From NCBI GenBank assembly GCA_947451525.1, contig CANFZM010000008.1, positions 1 to 64,000 on the forward strand: 64,000 nt of DNA. Reading direction: 5' to 3'. The position numbers were made by a program, and so were the translations under genes. Positions 23,680-31,110 of this stretch are shown here, piece by piece. How positions within the stretch are numbered: the stretch's first letter is position 1; the number at the start of each line of letters is the position of its first letter. This DNA is from Flavobacteriaceae bacterium. Lineage in GTDB: Bacteria > Bacteroidota > Bacteroidia > Flavobacteriales > Flavobacteriaceae. The notes under the pieces were generated by a model. The model was not told the DNA's origin. It searched no databases and was given only the letters and a program-made list of their open reading frames with translations.

Positions 23680-24320
23680 TCATTGGAGCAAAGGGATTTG
23701 CAAAAGAAGTTCTTGAAGTTTTACATCAAAATAACACCTTATCGGATGTTGCTTTTTTTGATGATGTAAATGAAGATGTTGTAGGAAAATTATACAATGA
23801 ATTTCCTATATTAAAATCGATAGAAGAGGTGCAAAAGTATTTCACATCTACTTCAAATAAATTCACCATCGGAATAGGAAATCCAGTATTACGAAAAAAA
23901 CTACAGGATAAATTTACTCAATTAGGTGGTGAATTTACCTCAACAATTAGTAACAAAGCATCTATTGGAAACTATGGCAATAGTATAAATGAAGGATGTA
24001 ATATAATGACTGGTGTAGTAATTACCAATGATGTTTTTATAGGAAAAGGAACTCTCGTTAATTTGAATTGCACTATTGGTCACGATTGCAAAATTGGGGA
24101 ATTTGTAGAAATGTCGCCAGGGGTTCATATTTCAGGAAATTGTGAAATTGGAGACTATACCAATGTCGGAACTAATGCGACCCTACTTCCAAAAATAAAA
24201 ATAGGAGAAAATGTAATCATTGCTGCCGGTGCAGTAGTTACAAAAGATGTGCCCGATAATTGCATGGTTGCGGGCGTACCGGCAATCATAAAAAAAGAAT
24301 TAGCCCCACTTACCCTTTAA
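23673..24320 (+). CDS. NeuD/PglD-type sugar O/N-acyltransferase
   Basis: The 215-residue protein has an N-terminal nucleotide-sugar-binding fold (MLIIGAKGFAKEVLEVL) and a C-terminal left-handed beta-helix with hexapeptide repeats (about residues 95-200), ending VVTKDVPDNCMVAGVPA. H138 of TIGHDCKIGEF is the likely catalytic base. It overlaps the aminotransferase by 7 bp and is expected to acylate its amino-sugar product. The acyl donor and sugar are unknown. Confidence 0.86.
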   Translation: MLIIGAKGFAKEVLEVLHQNNTLSDVAFFDDVNEDVVGKLYNEFPILKSIEEVQKYFTSTSNKFTIGIGNPVLRKKLQDKFTQLGGEFTSTISNKASIGNYGNSINEGCNIMTGVVITNDVFIGKGTLVNLNCTIGHDCKIGEFVEMSPGVHISGNCEIGDYTNVGTNATLLPKIKIGENVIIAAGAVVTKDVPDNCMVAGVPAIIKKELAPLTL

Positions 24321-24328
24321 TTTAATAT

Positions 24329-24925
24329 ATGAGCGATATAAATACCGAAGTTCACAATGCTTACGAAGTCATAAAAAATGGCGGAATTATTCTTTATCCA
24401 ACAGATACAGTATGGGGAATTGGTTGCGATGCTACTAATGAAGAGGCTGTTGCCAAAATATATGCCCTAAAACAACGCTTAGATTCTAAAAGCATGATTG
24501 TGCTAATGAATGGCGACAAAATGATGTACAATGTTTTTAAGGAAATTCCAGATTTAGCCTGGGAAATATGGGATTTATCGAATCCAAATGATGATGAACT
24601 AGAGAAACAAAAAGCAACCACTTTAATATTGGATAACCCAAGAAATGTGGCTGCCAATTTAATAGCAGAAGATAAAACGCTCGGAGTTAGAATTGTAAAA
24701 GAACCTTTTTGTTTTAAATTAATGGAACGCATGAAAAGACCTTTAGTTTCAACTTCGGCTAATATTTCTGGAATGTTTGCACCTAAAACTTTTAAAGAAA
24801 TTACTCCCGAAATTATAAAAGGTGTTGACTATGTTGTAAATTTGCAGCAAGACAAAGTTTGTAAAAACCCATCTACTATAATAAAATTATCTTTGAATAA
24901 TCAGGTTAAAATTATACGAAAATAA
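24329..24925 (+). CDS. tsaC: L-threonylcarbamoyladenylate synthase (Sua5/YciO/YrdC)
   Basis: The 198-residue YrdC-domain protein makes threonylcarbamoyl-AMP for the t6A37 modification of ANN-decoding tRNAs. The N-terminal IKNGGIILYPTDTVWGIGCDATNEEAV is the diagnostic nucleotide/substrate site, and RPLVSTSANISG is the second family motif. It lacks the C-terminal Sua5 domain. It starts 8 bp after the acyltransferase stop but is housekeeping in nature; this marks the end of the glycan block. Confidence 0.93.
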   Translation: MSDINTEVHNAYEVIKNGGIILYPTDTVWGIGCDATNEEAVAKIYALKQRLDSKSMIVLMNGDKMMYNVFKEIPDLAWEIWDLSNPNDDELEKQKATTLILDNPRNVAANLIAEDKTLGVRIVKEPFCFKLMERMKRPLVSTSANISGMFAPKTFKEITPEIIKGVDYVVNLQQDKVCKNPSTIIKLSLNNQVKIIRK

Positions 24926-24931
24926 TTTTTA

Positions 24932-24952
24932 TAGCCACTGATTCACAGATTA
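24932..24952. repeat. Left 21-bp inverted repeat of the GxxExxY unit
   Basis: tagccactgattcacagat plus ta is the reverse complement of 25354-25374 with one mismatch. The pair bounds only the GxxExxY gene. Confidence 0.75.
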
Positions 24953-24970
24953 ATAAAAATAAATTATAAT

Positions 24971-25345
24971 ATGTCCGAATATTTATACGAAGATGATACT
25001 TATAAAATTATTGGAGCTTTAATTGAAGTTCACAAAAATCTAGGAAATGGGTTTTCAGAAATTGTTTATAAAGACGCATTTGAATATGAGTTAAATAAGA
25101 TTAATTTTTCTTTTGAAAGAGAGAAAGAATATTTAGTTCATTATAAAGATATTATTTTAAATCATAAATTTTATGCAGATTTTGTTGTTTTGAATAAAAT
25201 AATAATTGAAATAAAATCAACAGAAGGATTACATGAAAAACATATTTCACAATGTTTGAATTATTTGCATGTTTCAGGACATAGACTTGCAATTTTAGTA
25301 AATTTTAACAAAACCTCACTCGAATATAAAAGAATTATCAAATAA
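24971..25345 (+). CDS. GxxExxY family protein (PD-(D/E)xK nuclease-like)
   Basis: The 124-residue protein carries the name-giving motif G27-x-x-E30-x-x-Y33 and a PD-(D/E)xK-type core: D70 in FYADFVVL and E80-x-K82 in IIEIKS. Family function is unknown; the fold suggests metal-dependent nucleic-acid binding or cutting. The gene lies inside a 443-bp unit bounded by near-perfect 21-bp inverted repeats (24932 and 25354), between the housekeeping genes tsaC and cca, which points to arrival as a small mobile unit. Confidence 0.85.
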   Translation: MSEYLYEDDTYKIIGALIEVHKNLGNGFSEIVYKDAFEYELNKINFSFEREKEYLVHYKDIILNHKFYADFVVLNKIIIEIKSTEGLHEKHISQCLNYLHVSGHRLAILVNFNKTSLEYKRIIK

Positions 25346-25353
25346 CATTAGGA

Positions 25354-25374
25354 TAATCTGTGAATCTGTGGCTA
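25354..25374. repeat. Right 21-bp inverted repeat of the GxxExxY unit
   Basis: taatctgtgaatctgtggct plus a pairs with 24932-24952 at 20 of 21 positions. It begins 8 bp after the gene's stop codon. Confidence 0.75.
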
Positions 25375-25384
25375 CAAAAAAACA

Positions 25385-26800
25385 ATGAACTATACTAAAG
25401 CACTAAAAAATCCCATATTTGAAATTATTGCACAAGCAAGTCAAGAACTTAACGTTGATAGTTATGTGATTGGCGGTTTTGTTCGCGATTTTTTATTGCA
25501 ACGCGATTTTAAAAAAGATATTGATATTGTTGCCATTGGCTCCGGAATTGATTTGGCTTTAAAGGTATCTGAATTACTACCCAACAAACCAAAAGTTCAG
25601 GTTTTTAAGAATTATGGAACGGCAATGTTGCGCTATAAAGAAATTGATATTGAATTTGTAGGGGCCCGAAAAGAAAGTTACAACCAAGACAGTCGAAATC
25701 CAATTGTAGAAAATGGAACTCTGGAGGATGACCAAAACCGTCGGGATTTTACCATTAATGCATTGGCTTTTTCTTTGAATATAAGAAATTACGGAGATTT
25801 AGTAGATCCATTTAATGGCTTGGAAGATTTAGAAAACAAACTACTCAAAACACCTTTAAACCCTGATATTACCTATTCGGATGATCCTTTACGAATGTTG
25901 AGAGGAATTAGATTTGCTACCCAATTAGATTTTGAAATTGAAGCCGAATCATTAACTGCAATTGAACGCAATAAAGAACGTATTAACATTATTTCTGGTG
26001 AACGTATTGTAGAAGAGTTAAACAAAATTCTTTCTACTAATAAACCTTCTATTGGATTTCTTCATTTATATAAAACTGGACTTTTAGATATTATTCTACC
26101 TGAATTAACAGCACTAAATAATGTAGAAGAAATTGAAGGTCATACCCATAAAAACAACTTTTACCATACCTTGGAAGTGGTAGATAATATTTGTCCGAAT
26201 ACCGAAGATGTTTGGTTGCGTTGGTCGGCTTTACTGCATGATATTGGAAAAGCACCAACTAAAAAATTTACCAAAAAACAAGGTTGGACCTTTCACGGTC
26301 ATGAATTTTTAGGAGGTAAAATGGCAAAGAAAATCTTTGAACGCTTGCACATGCCATTAAATAATAAATTAAAATTTGTACAAAAAATGGTAATGATGAG
26401 TTCTAGGCCAATTGTCTTGGCTCAAGAAATTGTAACCGATTCGGCTGTTCGTCGTTTGGTATTTGATGCAGGTGAAGATGTAGATGATTTAATGACCTTG
26501 TGTGAAGCAGATATTACTACTAAAAATCCTGCAAAATTTAAGAAATACCATAACAATTTTGATATTGTTCGTAAGAAAATAATTGAAGTAGAAGAACGCG
26601 ATCATGTGCGCCAATTTCAGCCACCAATTTCAGGGGAGCAAATTATGGAACTCTTTAATTTAAAGCCTTCACGTGAAATTGGAATGTTAAAAGAAGCAGT
26701 GAAAGAGGCAATTCTAGATGGTAAAATTCCGAATGAATACCAAGCTGCTTATGATTTTGTTTTGAAACGGGCTGAGAAATTAGGCTTACAGAAAGTTTAA
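25385..26800 (+). CDS. cca: CCA tRNA nucleotidyltransferase with HD domain
   Basis: The 471-residue enzyme builds or repairs the 3'-CCA end of tRNAs. The class II nucleotidyltransferase head has YVIGGFVRDFLLQRDFKKDIDIV with the catalytic DxD, then RRDFTINALAFSL and DDPLRMLRGIRFA. A C-terminal HD domain follows with HGHTHKNNFYH-like LLHDIGKAPTK around residue 285. Length fits HD-containing members. It lies alone between the GxxExxY unit and a TA pair. Confidence 0.94.
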   Translation: MNYTKALKNPIFEIIAQASQELNVDSYVIGGFVRDFLLQRDFKKDIDIVAIGSGIDLALKVSELLPNKPKVQVFKNYGTAMLRYKEIDIEFVGARKESYNQDSRNPIVENGTLEDDQNRRDFTINALAFSLNIRNYGDLVDPFNGLEDLENKLLKTPLNPDITYSDDPLRMLRGIRFATQLDFEIEAESLTAIERNKERINIISGERIVEELNKILSTNKPSIGFLHLYKTGLLDIILPELTALNNVEEIEGHTHKNNFYHTLEVVDNICPNTEDVWLRWSALLHDIGKAPTKKFTKKQGWTFHGHEFLGGKMAKKIFERLHMPLNNKLKFVQKMVMMSSRPIVLAQEIVTDSAVRRLVFDAGEDVDDLMTLCEADITTKNPAKFKKYHNNFDIVRKKIIEVEERDHVRQFQPPISGEQIMELFNLKPSREIGMLKEAVKEAILDGKIPNEYQAAYDFVLKRAEKLGLQKV

Positions 26801-26857
26801 CTATTGTTTTTTTCTTCTAAATGAAAAAAATTATAATTTTATAAAAAATTAGGTACT

Positions 26858-27136
26858 ATGAATATCGGGGAACTAAAATTAGAATTGATAGCAAAAATTA
26901 TTCACATGAATGATTTAGAAACATTGATGAAAATTAAAGCAGTTTTAAACAATGCTAAGCAAACTATTAATGAAGTAAATGAAGCCCCAACTGATTATAT
27001 TAAAACTGAAAAAGTTTATGTGTTTAATGAATGGCAGCAAGCTAAAATAGATAAAGCTTTGCAACAATATGAAAATGGGGAATGCATTTCTGATGAAGAA
27101 GCGCGAAAAGAAATCCAAGCATGGCTAGAAGATTAA
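26858..27136 (+). CDS. Antitoxin of a ParE-type TA pair
   Basis: The 92-residue helical protein lies directly before a ParE/RelE-type toxin gene and overlaps it by 16 bp. The C-terminal part NEWQQAKIDKALQQYENGECISDEEARKEIQAWL is a ParD/CopG-antitoxin-like toxin-binding helix pair. Its N-terminus carries the dimerising, possibly DNA-binding part. The assignment rests on order, overlap, and this C-terminal pattern. Confidence 0.75.
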   Translation: MNIGELKLELIAKIIHMNDLETLMKIKAVLNNAKQTINEVNEAPTDYIKTEKVYVFNEWQQAKIDKALQQYENGECISDEEARKEIQAWLED

Positions 27137-27417
27137 TTTGGTCAGTAGAAGCACGGAATTCAAGAAAAAATATTTTTGATTATTGGAATAATCGCAATAA
27201 ATCAAAAGCCTATAGTAATAAATTAAATTTACTTTTTAATGAAAATTTAAAAACTATTATTAAACTCCCTGAATTTGGTATTACAACAAAAAATGAAGAT
27301 GTGAAATATAGTATCATAAGTCACTTTGAAATAATTTATAAAGTAACCAATTCAGAAATTGTAGTTCTAGACATTTGGGACACAAGACAAAATCCCCAAA
27401 AATTTCCAATTAAATAA
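27121..27417 (+). CDS. ParE/RelE-family toxin
   Basis: The 98-residue protein has the ParE plan: RLIWSVEARNSRKNIFDYW (helix with substrate residues), the KLPEFGITT turn, VKYSIISHFEIIYKVT strands, and the final IVVLDIWDTRQNPQKF motif of the family. It would poison gyrase or mRNA translation unless bound by the upstream antitoxin. Its stop is only 2 bp before ctaA, an unusual fusion of a TA unit to a core respiratory gene. Confidence 0.82.
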   Translation: MARRLIWSVEARNSRKNIFDYWNNRNKSKAYSNKLNLLFNENLKTIIKLPEFGITTKNEDVKYSIISHFEIIYKVTNSEIVVLDIWDTRQNPQKFPIK

Positions 27418-27419
27418 AA

Positions 27420-28439
27420 ATGAAACAAAATAAATCTGTAATAATCTGGCTTTTATCTGGCTGTTTATTAGTATTTGTAATGGTGGTAGTTGGTGGCATC
27501 ACGCGCCTAACAAATTCTGGACTTTCCATGACCGATTGGCATTTGGTAACCGACACTTTTCCTCCTTTAACCGAAGTAGCTTGGCAACAGGCATTTGATG
27601 CTTACAAACAATTTCCAGAATACAAATTAGTCAACATTCATAACAACTTTCAACTTGCCGATTATAAATTTATTTATTTTTGGGAATGGTTTCACCGATT
27701 TATTGGTAGGATTCTTGGTTTTGTATTTATCATTCCGTTTGTATATTTTTTAATCAAGAAAAAATTAGATACTGAAACCCTAAAAAAATGCGGTATCCTT
27801 TTAGGAATGGGTGCTTTTCAAGGTTTTCTTGGTTGGTTTATGGTGAAAAGTGGTTTGGTAAACAATCCCGACGTGAGTCATTTTAGACTTTCTTTACACT
27901 TAACTTTTGCCTTTATTACCTTTGCTTACACTCTTTGGGTGGCATTAGATTTAATCTATCCAACTAAACGGGAAGTAATTGTTCCATTAAAAAAATTAGC
28001 CAGAATTACCTTAGCCTTTTTGCTTTTGCAAATAATTTACGGTGGATTTGTTGCTGGTTTAGATGCAGGGTTTATTCACAACCACTGGCCCTTAATGAGT
28101 GATGGTCAATTTTTTCACGAAAGTATTTTGGTGGAAAAGGATTCTTGGCTTTTGCGATTTACAGAAGGTAAAAGTGGTGTTCAATTTGTACACCGAACTA
28201 TTGCATATGTAGTAGTAGCCTTGATATTATTTTTGTTTTTCAAAAGTAAAAAATACAGCCTTTCTAAAGAACAAAAAAACGGATTGAATGCATTGGTATT
28301 TCTAGTGTTTTTGCAATTCACACTAGGAGTTCTTACACTATTGTATAGCGTCCCATTGTGGTTAGGTGTTACACATCAAGCGATGGCGTTCTTTTTATTG
28401 GCAGCAATGACTTATTCGTTACATCGATTATCTAAATAA
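27420..28439 (+). CDS. ctaA: Heme A synthase (COX15/CtaA)
   Basis: The 339-residue inner-membrane protein has eight hydrophobic segments and the family signatures VGGITRLTNSGLSMTDWH, FIYFWEWFHRFIGR and VQFVHRTIAYV. The paired histidines are heme ligands. It oxidises heme O to heme A for aa3-type oxidases; the cbb3 oxidase of this window uses only heme b and c, so it serves another enzyme. It begins 2 bp after a TA toxin stop, so its transcription may depend on the TA promoter. Confidence 0.92.
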   Translation: MKQNKSVIIWLLSGCLLVFVMVVVGGITRLTNSGLSMTDWHLVTDTFPPLTEVAWQQAFDAYKQFPEYKLVNIHNNFQLADYKFIYFWEWFHRFIGRILGFVFIIPFVYFLIKKKLDTETLKKCGILLGMGAFQGFLGWFMVKSGLVNNPDVSHFRLSLHLTFAFITFAYTLWVALDLIYPTKREVIVPLKKLARITLAFLLLQIIYGGFVAGLDAGFIHNHWPLMSDGQFFHESILVEKDSWLLRFTEGKSGVQFVHRTIAYVVVALILFLFFKSKKYSLSKEQKNGLNALVFLVFLQFTLGVLTLLYSVPLWLGVTHQAMAFFLLAAMTYSLHRLSK

Positions 28440-28464
28440 ATTATTAAAAACCAAACCATAAACC

Positions 28465-28478
28465 ACGGTTTAAACCGT
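28465..28478. repeat. 14-bp palindrome ACGGTTTAAACCGT
   Basis: ACGGTTTAAACCGT is perfectly self-complementary and lies in the 93-bp gap between ctaA and the next gene. It resembles dispersed palindromes of Flavobacterium intergenic DNA. No T-run follows, so terminator function is doubtful. Confidence 0.5.
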
Positions 28479-28532
28479 TGGCAATTGAAAAATCCCAGAC
28501 TATATTGTCATAATTCTACTCACCTACTTTAA

Positions 28533-29303
28533 ATGTCTAAACTTGCAGCCGAAGATAAATTTCTAGATCTATCCGATTACGGGAGACCTTTTGGAAGATT
28601 TCTTGCTAACCTACTTAAAAATACCCGCTTCACTCCTATTCACGTAACTATTTTATTTGGTATTTCGGGGTTGATTGCTATTTATTGCATCCTTACCAAT
28701 CATTTTTTATTGGCTGGATTTTTTATAGTTTTAAAATCAGGTATTGATGCTGCAGATGGTGAATTGGCTCGATTAAAAAACACCCCTTCTTATGTAGGAA
28801 GATATTTAGATAGTGTGTTTGATATTATCTTAAACTTCTTGTTTTTTATAACAATTTGTTACGTTTCTAAAACATCCATTTGGTTATCCTTATTAGCCTT
28901 TATCGGAATTCAATTGCAAGGAACATTGTATAATTATTACTATGTTATTTTACGAAATAAATCGGTTGGTGGAGATACAACGAGCAAAATATTTGAATAC
29001 AAATCACCAAGAGCATTACCAGGAGAAAGTCAAAAATCTGTTGATATTTTATTCCTAATTTACACAATTGTGTATGGTGTTTTTGATAAAATTATTCATT
29101 TATTAGACAATGAAGCATACAAAGTAAAAACATTCCCCAATTGGTTTATGACATTACTTTCAATTTATGGATTGGGATTTCAATTACTAATTATTGCTGT
29201 AATGTTACCCATGGGATGGATTGAATATATAGCACCTTTTTTTATTGTGTACACTTTATTGATTCTAATTCTGATACTAATTCGTAAAACAATAATGAAG
29301 TAA
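28533..29303 (+). CDS. CDP-alcohol phosphatidyltransferase family protein
   Basis: The 256-residue membrane enzyme has the full signature D-G-x2-A-R-x8-G-x3-D-x3-D in DGELARLKNTPSYVGRYLDS and the following VFD, which binds the divalent metal and CDP-linked substrate. It has about six hydrophobic segments. Members transfer phosphatidyl or phospho-alcohol groups in phospholipid synthesis. The alcohol substrate cannot be inferred; there is no lipid-synthesis neighbour. Confidence 0.88.
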   Translation: MSKLAAEDKFLDLSDYGRPFGRFLANLLKNTRFTPIHVTILFGISGLIAIYCILTNHFLLAGFFIVLKSGIDAADGELARLKNTPSYVGRYLDSVFDIILNFLFFITICYVSKTSIWLSLLAFIGIQLQGTLYNYYYVILRNKSVGGDTTSKIFEYKSPRALPGESQKSVDILFLIYTIVYGVFDKIIHLLDNEAYKVKTFPNWFMTLLSIYGLGFQLLIIAVMLPMGWIEYIAPFFIVYTLLILILILIRKTIMK

Positions 29304-29397
29304 TTATGTAATTTAATTAAATAATTGTAAAACATTTCTGACACTAAAATCCTGAAATTTGTTTTAATAAAAAATTATTAATTAAAATTAAATTATT

Positions 29398-29580
29398 ATG
29401 CCGAATTCAAAAGAAATTAAAGGAGACTGGGAACAATTAAAAGGAAAAATGAAACAAAAATTTGCAGAATTAACTGACAATGATTTGTTATTTGAAGAAG
29501 GAAAAGAACAAGAAATGTGGGGTAAACTTAAAGAAAAATTAGGTAAAACCGAAAAAGAAATTAAATCATTATTTGAATAA
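29398..29580 (+). CDS. CsbD-family stress protein
   Basis: The 60-residue highly charged protein reads PNSKEIKGDWEQLKGKMKQK and continues with DNDLLFEEGKEQEMWGKLKEKLGKT. This is the CsbD pattern of a small, hydrophilic, helical protein associated with general stress in other bacteria. It is monocistronic, ended by a hairpin terminator at 29593. Molecular function is unknown for the family. Confidence 0.88.
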   Translation: MPNSKEIKGDWEQLKGKMKQKFAELTDNDLLFEEGKEQEMWGKLKEKLGKTEKEIKSLFE

Positions 29581-29592
29581 TTCTTTTTAATT

Positions 29593-29632
29593 AATAGTCA
29601 TCAAAAAACTAATTTTGATGACTATTTTTATT
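29593..29632. terminator. Terminator between csbD-like gene and the LytTR regulator
   Basis: AATAGTCATCAAAA (29593-29606) pairs with TTTTGATGACTATT (29613-29626), followed by a T-run on the plus strand. The convergent LytTR gene ends within it. Confidence 0.85.
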
Positions 29633-30422
29633 CTAACCAATCTTTAAAATCGGTAACTTTTTCTCTACTTACAATTACCTCATCTTCTTTATAAGTTGGT
29701 AAAATAAGTTTTAATCTCGAGTTACTATACATTTGAATTTCCTTAATTGCTTTTAATGGGAGGATGAATTTTCTAGAAACACGATAGAATTCCTTGGGAT
29801 CTAATTCATTTTCTAATTGTTCTAAAGTAGTCTCTAAGAGATAATCTCTATTATCAAGTGTATGAAGGTAAGTTCCTTTATTTTCACTATAAAAACATTC
29901 CACTTCTTCTATGGTAATCATCTTTAATTGTTGCCCTAGCTTGATAGTAAATCTTTTTTTATAGCTTCTGTCCACTGGATTTACCAACATTTTCTTTATC
30001 ATTTCAAAATCTAATGAAGACAAGGAACTTTTATGAAATTGATTTTTGAATTTTGAAATTGCAATTACTAAATCCTCTTCATCAATTGGCTTCAATAAAT
30101 AATCAATGCTGTTTAATTTAAACGCTCGCAAAGCATATTCATCATAAGCAGTTGTAAAAATTACGGCACTTTGAATATCACAATTTTCAAATATTTCAAA
30201 CGATAATCCGTCGGACAATTGAATATCTAAAAATATCAAATCGGGATGTTCATTATTTTGAAACCAACTTATTGATTCTTCTACCGAATGCAACATATTA
30301 TTAACTTGCAAGCCTAATTTTTCAATCTTTCGTTGTAAAAGTCTAGCCGCGGGTTTTTCGTCTTCAATGATAATAATTTTAAGTTCCTTATCTCCAAAAA
30401 GAGGATTTGTTTTACTATTCAT
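29628..30422 (-). CDS. LytTR-family response regulator
   Basis: The 264-residue protein has a receiver domain (IIIIEDEKPAARLLQ, phosphoacceptor D66 in LIFLDIQLSDG, lysine in LLKPID) and a C-terminal LytTR DNA-binding domain from about residue 160 with FYSENKGTYLHT and FYRVSRKFILPLKAIKEI. It is the last gene of a four-gene operon with the LytS-type kinase at 31101. Target promoters likely carry paired direct repeats; none identified here. Confidence 0.92.
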   Translation of the reverse strand: MNSKTNPLFGDKELKIIIIEDEKPAARLLQRKIEKLGLQVNNMLHSVEESISWFQNNEHPDLIFLDIQLSDGLSFEIFENCDIQSAVIFTTAYDEYALRAFKLNSIDYLLKPIDEEDLVIAISKFKNQFHKSSLSSLDFEMIKKMLVNPVDRSYKKRFTIKLGQQLKMITIEEVECFYSENKGTYLHTLDNRDYLLETTLEQLENELDPKEFYRVSRKFILPLKAIKEIQMYSNSRLKLILPTYKEDEVIVSREKVTDFKDWLE

Positions 30423-30444
30423 ATTGCATTAGTTATTTGATAAA

Positions 30445-30798
30445 TTACTCAAATTTATTTGGTTTTTCTTTTTCCATGTATTCTTTAATTTTTCGTTCTT
30501 CCCAGTTGGAACCAAAAAATAATTCACTTCCAAAAACCGATAATCCGTGGGCAACCAAACCAATTCCCCAGAAAAATGGTGTAGAATAAGTATGCCATTG
30601 CGAAAAAACTTCGATAGTATTGGCTTCAAAATATTTATTGAAAATTAAAAATAAATTCACCAGAATATATACAATTAAATGAGTATAAAATCCTTTAATA
30701 CGTTTTACTCTTTTGTATGCCAAGTAATACTCTTCGTTTGAAATTCCAGTTTCGTCTTGCAATTTTTCAAACATTCTTTGTTTTTCTATTCGTATCAT
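30445..30798 (-). CDS. 2TM-domain protein
   Basis: The 117-residue protein contains one 2TM domain: AYKRVKRIKGFYTHLIVYILVN, two membrane segments with FFWGIGLVAHGL, and NWEERKIKEYMEKE after the second. It follows another 2TM gene by 9 bp and precedes the LytTR gene by 22 bp. The domain's function is unknown; its repetition around this kinase suggests a membrane-sensor or scaffold role. Confidence 0.85.
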   Translation of the reverse strand: MIRIEKQRMFEKLQDETGISNEEYYLAYKRVKRIKGFYTHLIVYILVNLFLIFNKYFEANTIEVFSQWHTYSTPFFWGIGLVAHGLSVFGSELFFGSNWEERKIKEYMEKEKPNKFE

Positions 30799-30807
30799 AA
30801 TACTATA

Positions 30808-31110
30808 TTATTTAAAGTTATTATTATTTTGTTTCTCTTTTTCCATCAGTTCTTTAATTTTTCGTTCTTCCCAATTTTTATTTAAAAAAGGGAAAAAATC
30901 AAAGACCTTCATTGCATGAAATAGAACTCCAATTCCCCATCCCAACAAAGGCCAAAAGAACCACAATTCATCTGGAGAAGTCAGTAAATTTAATACCAAG
31001 AAAAAAGTATTGAAAATGATATAGGAAATTAAATTTCCGTAGAACCCCTTTAATTCTTCAACTCTTTTTTTTGCTTGATAATACCGTTCTTGTTCGCTAT
31101 TTATTTCCAT
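30808..31110 (-). CDS. 2TM-domain protein
   Basis: The 100-residue protein has the 2TM pattern AKKRVEELKGFYGNLISYII, then FFWPLLGWGIGVLFHAMKVF and NWEERKIKELMEKE. It starts within the last codons of the kinase gene (10-bp overlap), showing translational coupling. It is more like the kinase's own C-terminal domain than like the third copy downstream, consistent with local duplication. Confidence 0.87.
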   Translation of the reverse strand: MEINSEQERYYQAKKRVEELKGFYGNLISYIIFNTFFLVLNLLTSPDELWFFWPLLGWGIGVLFHAMKVFDFFPFLNKNWEERKIKELMEKEKQNNNNFK

